From Akkermansiaceae bacterium (lineage in GTDB: Bacteria > Verrucomicrobiota > Verrucomicrobiia > Verrucomicrobiales > Akkermansiaceae), in the NCBI GenBank assembly GCA_023300205.1, contig JALZVD010000051.1:1-14003 (forward strand): 14,003 nt of DNA, given 5' to 3'. The notes under the pieces are model-generated. The model made no database searches. It saw only the letters and a program-made list of their open reading frames with translations, and was not told where the DNA came from. A program made the position numbers and the translations under genes. Below are positions 7,940 through 14,003 of this stretch, piece after piece (position 1 is the stretch's first letter; each line of letters starts with the position of its first letter).

Positions 7940-9346
7940 ATGGCACACAACGTCACATCAAAGGACCTCCCGGTAAATGGGGAGCAGGTAAAGTCAAGCG
8001 ACCTTGCCTTGCCTAAATTTATTTCTCTTATCGTTTTCGCAGTAGGAGCGATTTTTAGTATCTTCTTGTTTACGAATGATACGTTTGGAGATGGTTACTC
8101 TTATTCATGGTTGTTCGCATTCATGTTCTTCATATCACTGGCACTTGGTGGATGTTTCTGGACGACATTGCACAACGTGACGAACTCTGGCTGGGGTGTC
8201 TCAGTGAGGCGTTTGATGGAGAACTTAGGTTTTGTATTTCCGTTCATGGCAGTGATCGCTATTCCATTGATGATTCCATCAGTGCAGAATGATCTTTATG
8301 AGTGGATGGAGTCACACCGTGACGTAGCTCATAATTATATGGATGAAGAGGGTGAGCTTAAATACCATGAGCGTGATAATGGTGCTCATGATTATAAGCA
8401 AATCATGCCTCTTGCTGAAGCTGATAAGACTGACCACGGTTATTATACATCCCCACCTAAATATGCGTTCAAGGCGGATCATCAATCTCTTCTTTATTAT
8501 AAGGCATGGTATATGAATCTTCCTTTCTGGTTATTTCGTGTGATAGGTTTTTTCGTGCTCCTTGGAGCAGGTATCTGGATACAGAGAAAGATGTCTATGG
8601 ATCAGGATACAGATCCTAATCCTACTTGTGCTCGTCTAATTAAGACTCGTCAGCTCTCATGTATTATTATGCCAATCTTTGCAGTCGTGGCGACGTTCAT
8701 CGCTCTGGACTTCATGATGGCGCTTGATTACAAGTGGTTCTCCACGATGTATGGGGTTTATTTCTTTGCAGGATGCGCTCTGAATTCAATGGCGGTTCTT
8801 ATGCTGACTCTTGTATGGCTGCGCAAGAAAGGCTATCTGCAGACGGTGACTAGCACGGAGCATTTCCACATTATGGGTAAGCTCATGTTTGCTTTCGTGG
8901 TTTTCTGGGCATACGTTTCATTCTCACAGTTTATGCTAATCTGGTATGCTAATATCACAGAGGAGACTACTTACTTCATTCTTAGAAATACTAATGAGTG
9001 GTGGTTATGGAGTATATCACTCGTATTCGGTCACTTCTTAGTTCCTTTTGTTTTCCTGCTTCCGCATTACACAAAGAAGAGGACAGGGTTGATCATATTA
9101 GCTTGTGTCTATATTTTATGCTACCATGCGATCGATCTTTATATCGCAGTGATTCCTGAGCGCGGTGTGTCACTTACACATGGTGAGAGCCTTTTCGTGG
9201 AGCATGCAGCGTATCTAGGTGACATCGTAGCCTTCATTACAGTGGGAGCGTTCTTCATCTTTATGTTCCTTCGCAACCTTGGTAGTGCAAATACTTACCC
9301 CAACCGTGACCCACGTCTCCTCGAGTCAGCAAATCTTCATAACTAA
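7940..9346 (+). CDS. actF: Alternative complex III subunit ActF, NrfD-like membrane protein
   Basis: The 468-residue polytopic protein has helices at about 26-45, 56-78 and 93-113, then a hydrophilic loop (about 117-165) rich in His, Asp and Glu, then further helices to the C-terminus. Family-like features are LGGCFWTTLHNVTNSGWGVS (69-88), LDFMMALDYKWFSTMYGVYF and the FWAYVSFSQFMLIWYAN region. ActF is the second NrfD-like subunit of ACIII, related to ActC but not in contact with the Fe-S relay, and has been proposed to take part in proton translocation. The ATG at 7940 follows AATCTAACA (7926-7934), a motif shared with two other starts in this operon. Confidence 0.92.
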   Translation: MAHNVTSKDLPVNGEQVKSSDLALPKFISLIVFAVGAIFSIFLFTNDTFGDGYSYSWLFAFMFFISLALGGCFWTTLHNVTNSGWGVSVRRLMENLGFVFPFMAVIAIPLMIPSVQNDLYEWMESHRDVAHNYMDEEGELKYHERDNGAHDYKQIMPLAEADKTDHGYYTSPPKYAFKADHQSLLYYKAWYMNLPFWLFRVIGFFVLLGAGIWIQRKMSMDQDTDPNPTCARLIKTRQLSCIIMPIFAVVATFIALDFMMALDYKWFSTMYGVYFFAGCALNSMAVLMLTLVWLRKKGYLQTVTSTEHFHIMGKLMFAFVVFWAYVSFSQFMLIWYANITEETTYFILRNTNEWWLWSISLVFGHFLVPFVFLLPHYTKKRTGLIILACVYILCYHAIDLYIAVIPERGVSLTHGESLFVEHAAYLGDIVAFITVGAFFIFMFLRNLGSANTYPNRDPRLLESANLHN

Positions 9347-9366
9347 TTTCAATAGAATCTAACATC

Positions 9367-9699
9367 ATGGAAACTAATCAACGTGACACGCCACTTCGCC
9401 GCTTCAACACCTTTTGGTGGGGACTAGCACTCTTTGTGGTATTCGGAATCATCTGTTTCGTTATCAAGAATTTCATCCAGGCGGATGATGTATATAGCGC
9501 GGATGCTGAGTTAGGCAAAGCGAGACTTCTTATCCGTGAGCAGGTGGATGCTGATCAAGCAGAGCTTCTTGATTACAAAAAAGAAGGTGACAGTGTGCAG
9601 CTTCCTCCAACAGCTCTCTTCCCGGTGGCAAGTGAGCTTAATATCATAGATGCTCAGCCATCAGACTCTGGTGTTCCACACAAGAAAGAGTATAAGTAA
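9367..9699 (+). CDS. Small single-span membrane protein between actF and the ccoN-like gene
   Basis: I do not recognise this 110-residue protein as a named family. A short basic N-terminus (RDTPLRRFNTF, 6-16) precedes one membrane helix at about 14-34; the positive-inside rule puts the remaining 75 residues in the periplasm. That domain has a charged, probably helical stretch (AELGKARLLIREQVDADQAE, 47-66) and then SVQLPPTALFPVASELN (76-92). This weakly recalls the 'Y...V.IPI..A..LV' pattern of small accessory domains near oxidase genes; that resemblance is from memory and uncertain. There are no CxxCH or metal-binding motifs. It begins 20 bases after actF, the tightest gap in the operon, which suggests a structural or assembly role in the same complex. 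Confidence 0.8.
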   Translation: METNQRDTPLRRFNTFWWGLALFVVFGIICFVIKNFIQADDVYSADAELGKARLLIREQVDADQAELLDYKKEGDSVQLPPTALFPVASELNIIDAQPSDSGVPHKKEYK

Positions 9700-9736
9700 C
9701 CTTTTCAATTCTATTTCAGACGAACCACATAATTTC

Positions 9737-11245
9737 ATGGCAACTACAACTAGTCCAATCATAGAAGACACTCAGCTCAGAGCAGACATCGACCGCTCTC
9801 TGCGTCATCCAGTGATGTTCTTCTTCTCAAGCGGTGCTGCTTGGTTAGCAGTATCATTGGTACTTGGTATCATCGCTTCTGCAAAGACGCACTCACCAGA
9901 TTTCTTAAGCTGCTGTGCATGCTTTAATGTAGGGCGCACAATGCCTGCTCACATGAGCACACTTATCTACGGATGGGGAGCCCAGGCTGCCTTTGGTGTA
10001 ATTCTTTGGTTGATGTCTCGTCTCTCACGTCAAGAGTGCAAGAAGTCAGGTGTGATTTTAGCAGCAGGTCATGTATGGAATGCAATGGTCGGTATCGGCA
10101 CGCTCTGTGTTCTTGCGGGAGCAGGAACGGGGGTGGTCTGGATGGCTTTCCCGAAGGCAATCATGATTACGCTTCTTGTGACTTACTTCATTATTGGTAT
10201 ATGGGCAGTGATTGCGTTCCGCGTTCGTCGTGGTGGACACATATACATTTCTCAGTGGTATTTACTGGCTGCACTGTTTTGGTTCCCGTGGGTGTTGATC
10301 TCAGGGCTTGTGTTTACTCAATTTTACTTAGGTGATGGGCATCCTCTAATGGTTACGGCGTCTACAGCATGGTTCAGATCTGCTTTTATGTTTCTGTTCT
10401 TTACACCTGTGGCAGTAGCTAGTGCTTATTACATCACTCCAAAAGTAACTGGCAGACCAGTTTACTCCTATAGCCTTGCGATATTTGGCTTCTGGGCTCT
10501 TGCGATTGTGGGACCATGGGCTGGAATGCAGCGCATGATGGGCACGTCTGTAACATCATTCATTACTTTCCTTAGTGCAGGAGCTGCGGTTCTTTTAATT
10601 ATCCCAGCGGTTGCTCTTGTTGTGAACATCATCAAGACAGCGACTTCTAATAAAGAGGCTATGGCTCACTCGCCTTCCTTACGATTCACAGTAGCGGGTT
10701 CTTTAGGGATGTTAGTTTTCACAGTGTTAGGAGGATTGATATCACTTCCTGGAGCGCTTCAGTTCACGCAGTTTTCTACTGCTCAGTATGGACTAGAGTT
10801 AACTGGTCTTCTAGGGTTTTACTCAATGTGCATGTTTGGTGCGATCTACTTTATCGTTCCTCGTATCACCAATAGAGAGTGGATCTCTGCGGGGATGATT
10901 GGTCAGCATTTCTGGCTTACGATTTATGGAGTGTCATTCATCGCGGTGTTCTACACGTTGCTAGGTGGATTCATGCATGGTTATACTCTAGAGCAAGTGG
11001 CTGAACCAGTTGAGGCTTCAGTTGGCCGACTTTACCCATATGCAATTGGTTTAACTACTGGATTTATTTTCCTCTTGATCGCGACATTTATGTTCTGCGT
11101 GCATCTTCTACTGATGTGGCTGAGACTTGGCCGCCGCAGTAATCATCCTACGTTATTAGTAGGTCATGGGCACTCTTCACCACACGGTCCAGAGGGAGAT
11201 CTGGATAAACTCGAATCGATGGATTCAAATGCCTCCGCTCACTAA
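9737..11245 (+). CDS. CcoN-like heme-copper oxidase subunit I homologue lacking active-site histidines
   Basis: This 502-residue polytopic protein shows clear CcoN landmarks: RTMPAHMSTLIYGW (67-80, CcoN RPLHTNA region), YYITPKVTGRPVYSYSLAIF (231-250), the FGAIYFIVPR block (367-376) and QHFW (390-393). Aligned by eye on these, the CuB histidine of WYGH is S215, the HH of AGPHH is Q265-R266, and the helix X HxH that binds both hemes is L353-E354-L355. Only H72 of the usual low-spin heme pair remains. It therefore cannot form a normal binuclear centre and is probably non-catalytic, perhaps a scaffold for the cytochrome subunits encoded next. A C-C-A-C cluster (59-62) and a His-rich tail (about 470-483) are unusual. 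An upstream in-frame ATG at 9650 lies inside the previous gene and would add an unrelated peptide, so ATG 9737 is preferred. Confidence 0.88.
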   Translation: MATTTSPIIEDTQLRADIDRSLRHPVMFFFSSGAAWLAVSLVLGIIASAKTHSPDFLSCCACFNVGRTMPAHMSTLIYGWGAQAAFGVILWLMSRLSRQECKKSGVILAAGHVWNAMVGIGTLCVLAGAGTGVVWMAFPKAIMITLLVTYFIIGIWAVIAFRVRRGGHIYISQWYLLAALFWFPWVLISGLVFTQFYLGDGHPLMVTASTAWFRSAFMFLFFTPVAVASAYYITPKVTGRPVYSYSLAIFGFWALAIVGPWAGMQRMMGTSVTSFITFLSAGAAVLLIIPAVALVVNIIKTATSNKEAMAHSPSLRFTVAGSLGMLVFTVLGGLISLPGALQFTQFSTAQYGLELTGLLGFYSMCMFGAIYFIVPRITNREWISAGMIGQHFWLTIYGVSFIAVFYTLLGGFMHGYTLEQVAEPVEASVGRLYPYAIGLTTGFIFLLIATFMFCVHLLLMWLRLGRRSNHPTLLVGHGHSSPHGPEGDLDKLESMDSNASAH

Positions 11246-11286
11246 GCGAATCTAATTTTACAGCTAACCTATTTCACTAGAACACG

Positions 11287-12105
11287 ATGACAGTTAAGAC
11301 ATTTTTCTACGGACTCATTGCCAGCTTTGGACTTCCATGGCTTGTAATGCTAGCAGTTCCATTTAGCACGATGCGCTCATTAGAGGCGCCTCAATATGAT
11401 GAGGTGAACGATGAGCGAACGGATCTTTATCAGGCGAAGCGAAGTGGGCGTATTGCAGTGGGTTCACTTGTCTATGGGCAAGAGGGCTGTGCAATGTGTC
11501 ACTCACAGGTGACTCGTCCTACTTATGCAGGACAAGATGTTTTCCGTGAGGGTCAAGGAGGCTCAAAGAAAGATGGGGAAAGAGGGGATACTCGTAGAAT
11601 TACTAACGCTTGGGATTTTGCAGGTGAGGAGCGGGCTCACATTGGCGAGAGTCGTATTGGACCTGATCTTGGAAACTTTGGAAATAGATTAGAAGTTTTG
11701 GCAGCTAAAGAGAATGTGAAGGCAGCTGAGGCAATGGGCATTAAGCTCATAAAGGAAGATAAGTCCCCACTAACTAGACAGGAAGTAGCAGCTGCGCTTG
11801 GAGATAAGGCTTTTGACAAAGAACTCTATATATACAAGCACCTTTATAATCCACGTAATGAGGGATTTGAAGAAAGAGGCAGAGAGAAGGAATGGTCAGT
11901 TTGCCAGTCTAACGCTCAGTTTTTCAAGAAGGTAGGAGATTTTGGTCAGGGAGCTAAGAATGCTGTTGCGATAGTATGTGATCAGCAGGTAGTTCCAAAT
12001 GATAGTGCTCGTGCGCTCGTCAGTTATTTAATCAATCTAAAGAAGGATGGAGCGGTTCCTTATTCGATGCAGTATGCAAAGGATAAGAAGAAAGGTGGTA
12101 AGTAG
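11287..12105 (+). CDS. CcoO-like membrane-anchored monoheme cytochrome c
   Basis: The 272-residue protein has an N-terminal membrane helix (about 6-26) and CcoO/FixO landmarks: GQEGCAMCHSQVTRP (64-78) with heme motif C68/C71/H72, RIGPDLGNFGNR (123-134) and HLYNPRN (185-191). In cbb3 oxidases CcoO passes electrons to CcoN. Two differences stand out. About 37 extra residues, mostly charged, lie between GNR and HLYNPR. After HLYNPRN the segment usually containing the distal-ligand methionine (S-x-M-P) is absent; the only methionines outside the anchor and start are M29, M70, M150 and M261. C206 and C231 could form a disulfide near the heme. It probably pairs with the preceding CcoN-like protein, 41 bases upstream. 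Family assignment is confident; electron-transfer competence is not. Confidence 0.87.
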   Translation: MTVKTFFYGLIASFGLPWLVMLAVPFSTMRSLEAPQYDEVNDERTDLYQAKRSGRIAVGSLVYGQEGCAMCHSQVTRPTYAGQDVFREGQGGSKKDGERGDTRRITNAWDFAGEERAHIGESRIGPDLGNFGNRLEVLAAKENVKAAEAMGIKLIKEDKSPLTRQEVAAALGDKAFDKELYIYKHLYNPRNEGFEERGREKEWSVCQSNAQFFKKVGDFGQGAKNAVAIVCDQQVVPNDSARALVSYLINLKKDGAVPYSMQYAKDKKKGGK

Positions 12106-12170
12106 ATCTTACCTACCTATCAGCAACTTTATTCAAATATCAGTCATCAATCATCTAATAATCTAACAAC

Positions 12171-12938
12171 ATGTCAGTTCAACCAGTAGATCCGAAAAAA
12201 CCAGATCTTGAAGAGTCCACCAATGTGGCTGAGCAGCACGCGGCAGTGTCCCGTGCATCATCAGCGGCAGCGCGTGAGCAACAAGTGCGCGAAAATGGAT
12301 TAGAGCCAGTTTCTATCTGGATCTTCCTTGCGGGAAGCATCATCGCCATTATTGCCGGTAGTGTTCTATTTAGTAGTAATAACCTTTTTGCTTATAATGA
12401 CTTTGTGAAAGCGGGCTACGTGCAGGCTGATGAGTTAGGCGGACCAGCTCCTATTCCGCAGGGAGATGTAGAAGCAGTTTATATGGCTAAGGGAGCAGGC
12501 ACCTACAAGAAGTGTATGGGCTGTCACCAGCCAGATGGTAAGGGGAATGCAGACTACCCACCACTTGCTGGATCTGAGTATGTAGTAGAGTCACCAGTGG
12601 CTCTCATGATGGCAGTGATTAACGGTGTAAAAGGTCCAATCACAGCGGCTGGAGTTTCAGTGAACAGTCAAATGGATTCTCAGCTAAATAAGAGCACAGA
12701 TAATCTTGAAATAGCCGCACTTGTGTATTACCTCCAGAACAGCTTTGGTAACAGAGTAGGTAAGATTTATACACCTGAGCAGATGGGCCAGATTAAGGAA
12801 CTTAACAAGGATAGACCAGCAGGTCATACAACTGCTGCTGAGCTGGATAAATACAGGAAAGTTCAACTTGAAGGAGAGCTATTCGAGCCTGGAACAATCA
12901 TTAACAAGAAGACTGGCGAAGTCATTGTTGCTGAGTAA
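12171..12938 (+). CDS. Membrane-anchored monoheme cytochrome c (CcoP-position subunit)
   Basis: This 255-residue protein has an unusually long charged N-terminus (1-45, rich in Ala, Glu and Arg, likely cytoplasmic and helical), one membrane helix at about 48-68, and a periplasmic cytochrome c domain with heme motif CMGCH (115-119) followed by GKGNADYPPLAGSEYV. A methionine in VNSQMDSQL, before the helix IAALVYYLQNSFGN, is the likely distal ligand. The C-terminal TPEQMGQIKELN...TTAAELDKY stretch is a short helical extension. Its place after ccoN- and ccoO-like genes suggests the role of CcoP, but CcoP normally carries two hemes and this has one; it could equally be the cytochrome donor of the downstream CoxA. 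The start follows AATCTAACA (12160-12168) and is 65 bases after the previous stop. Confidence 0.85.
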   Translation: MSVQPVDPKKPDLEESTNVAEQHAAVSRASSAAAREQQVRENGLEPVSIWIFLAGSIIAIIAGSVLFSSNNLFAYNDFVKAGYVQADELGGPAPIPQGDVEAVYMAKGAGTYKKCMGCHQPDGKGNADYPPLAGSEYVVESPVALMMAVINGVKGPITAAGVSVNSQMDSQLNKSTDNLEIAALVYYLQNSFGNRVGKIYTPEQMGQIKELNKDRPAGHTTAAELDKYRKVQLEGELFEPGTIINKKTGEVIVAE

Positions 12939-13026
12939 GATCAGAGAATTTAAATACACTAATTTAACTAACTATAACCAAGTTTACATTACTTAGCTTA
13001 ATTGCTAACCAGTAGAACCAACTATT
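12939..13026 (+). other. Longest intra-operon gap, before coxA
   Basis: The 88 bases are very AT-rich and include repeated AATTTAA/TAACTA-type runs. A weak 5-base inverted repeat (TTAGC 12993-12997, GCTAA 13004-13008) is too short and lacks a T-run, so it is not a terminator. No Shine-Dalgarno sequence precedes the coxA ATG. A secondary promoter for the oxidase genes could lie here, but I see no clear -35/-10 pair. Confidence 0.5.
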
Positions 13027-14003
13027 ATGAGCGCTGACGACCATCACGATCACCACAATCCGCCATTCTGGCAGAAGTATATTTTCTCTACCGACCACAA
13101 GATGATCGGTCTACAATACGGGCTAACCGCTCTGCTATTCCTTCTCTTCGGGTTCTTCCTGATGATGATGATGCGCTGGAGCATAGCGTACCCACAGGAG
13201 CCAGTTCCGAGCTGGATGAGCTGGGTATTTACCGATGACTGGAAAGCTAGGTGGCTTACTGCAGGTAAAGTAGAGGGTGAGACTTACAATATGTTCGGCG
13301 CAATGCACGGAACGATCATGGTTTTCCTTGGTGTGGTTCCACTTGGGTTTGGTGCTTTTGGTAACTACGTGACTCCGCTTCAGATCGGTGCGCCTGACAT
13401 GGCATTCCCTAAGCTTAACTGTGCTTCTTACTGGCTTTACGCGGTAGGTGGTATCATGATGTGTGGATCATTCTTCTTGGAGTCAGGTTCAGCTAAATCT
13501 GGTTGGACAAACTATCCGCCGTTATCGTCGTTTGCGGATTCGCAGCATCCTAATCAGTTCTTTACGGGGCAGACCCAATGGTTGCTTGGTTTGGTCTTTC
13601 TTATTTCTTCCTCTTTGTTGGGTTCAGTGAACTTCATTACTACGATCATTAACCTTCGAGCGAAGGGGATGACATGGATGCGCTTGCCATTTTTCGTATG
13701 GGCGATGTTAGTTACTGGTTTCCTTCTTCTTCTAGCGTTCCCACCACTCGAGGTGGCTGGTATCATGCAGTTGATTGATAGAACGACTGGTTCATCATTT
13801 TTCCAGCCTTCCGGTCTTTATACCGATGCGGGAGCAGCTGATTATGCAGGTGGTGGTTCTCCACTACTCTTCCAGCACTTGTTCTGGTTCTTAGGTCATC
13901 CTGAGGTGTATGTTCTTCTTTTGCCATCGATTGCTTGTGTGGCTGAGATTATCCCTGTCAATACTCGTAAGCCGCTTTGGGGTTACAAGTCGATGGTTTA
14001 CGC
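13027..14003 (+). CDS. coxA: A-family cytochrome c oxidase subunit I, N-terminal part (runs off window)
   Basis: The frame is open from ATG 13027 to the window end, giving 325 residues. It carries canonical subunit I landmarks: FSTDHKMIGLQYG (20-32), AMHGTIMVFLG with the low-spin heme ligand H94, IGAPDMAFPKLN with the D-channel entry D124 and N131, and FWFLGHPEVY (286-295) with CuB ligand H291, the A1-type proton-transfer glutamate E293 and the His-linked Tyr295. It should be a catalytically competent proton-pumping oxidase, unlike the CcoN-like protein upstream; the remaining CuB and heme ligands lie past the window. The N-terminus (residues 4-10, DDHHDHH) is His/Asp-rich. A coxB gene encoding the CuA subunit often precedes coxA but is not upstream here, where the neighbour is a monoheme cytochrome c. 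Confidence 0.94.
   Translation, partial: MSADDHHDHHNPPFWQKYIFSTDHKMIGLQYGLTALLFLLFGFFLMMMMRWSIAYPQEPVPSWMSWVFTDDWKARWLTAGKVEGETYNMFGAMHGTIMVFLGVVPLGFGAFGNYVTPLQIGAPDMAFPKLNCASYWLYAVGGIMMCGSFFLESGSAKSGWTNYPPLSSFADSQHPNQFFTGQTQWLLGLVFLISSSLLGSVNFITTIINLRAKGMTWMRLPFFVWAMLVTGFLLLLAFPPLEVAGIMQLIDRTTGSSFFQPSGLYTDAGAADYAGGGSPLLFQHLFWFLGHPEVYVLLLPSIACVAEIIPVNTRKPLWGYKSMVY

Noticed and set aside
9650..9736. Alternative upstream start for the CcoN-like gene
   Set aside because: It would overlap the preceding gene by 50 bases and add 29 residues with no family similarity; ATG 9737 gives a normal CcoN-like N-terminus.
9737..11245. Reading the CcoN-like gene as a pseudogene or as a nitric oxide reductase (NorB)
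   Set aside because: The frame is intact over 502 codons with conserved structural motifs, which argues against decay; NorB keeps the histidines of its FeB site, which are missing here.
12993..13008. Inverted repeat TTAGC/GCTAA before coxA as a terminator
   Set aside because: The stem has only five AT-rich pairs and no T-run follows, so it would not stop transcription.

Overview
The window holds a respiratory gene cluster on the + strand plus the start of one gene on the - strand. Gene content, gene order and starts without a Shine-Dalgarno sequence suggest an aerobic Gram-negative bacterium, most likely of the Verrucomicrobiota/Planctomycetota group (Verrucomicrobiota favoured). That assignment is inference; the window has no rRNA or other marker.

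Layout: positions 1-452 (- strand) carry the first 150 codons of a formyltetrahydrofolate deformylase (purU). A 310-base divergent intergenic region follows, with a long imperfect inverted repeat (641-695) and a 22-base palindrome (707-728) that matches the CRP-family operator TGTGA-N6-TCACA exactly. From 763 to the window end, eleven genes run in one direction with gaps of 20-88 bases and no convincing terminator, so they probably form one operon. The first six are alternative complex III (ACIII) in its usual order: actA (pentaheme cytochrome c), actB (molybdopterin-oxidoreductase-like plus Fe-S fusion), actC and actF (NrfD-type membrane subunits), actD (DUF3341) and actE (monoheme cytochrome c). 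Then come a 110-aa single-span membrane protein, a CcoN-like protein, a CcoO-like monoheme cytochrome, a further membrane-anchored monoheme cytochrome c, and the first 325 codons of an A-family cytochrome c oxidase subunit I (coxA).

Likely joint role: ACIII oxidises quinol and passes electrons through its Fe-S clusters and hemes to a terminal oxidase encoded in the same operon. The striking part is the bridge between the two. The CcoN-like protein keeps the fold signatures of a cbb3 oxidase catalytic subunit, but by my manual alignment has lost all three CuB histidines and both histidines of the helix X HxH pair. Its CcoO-like partner keeps its heme c motif but lacks the expected distal methionine. 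No CuA-type subunit II gene precedes coxA, where it often lies. The three cbb3-derived proteins may therefore be a non-catalytic electron-transfer or scaffold module linking ACIII to the A-family oxidase. This is a hypothesis; what lies downstream of the window could change it.
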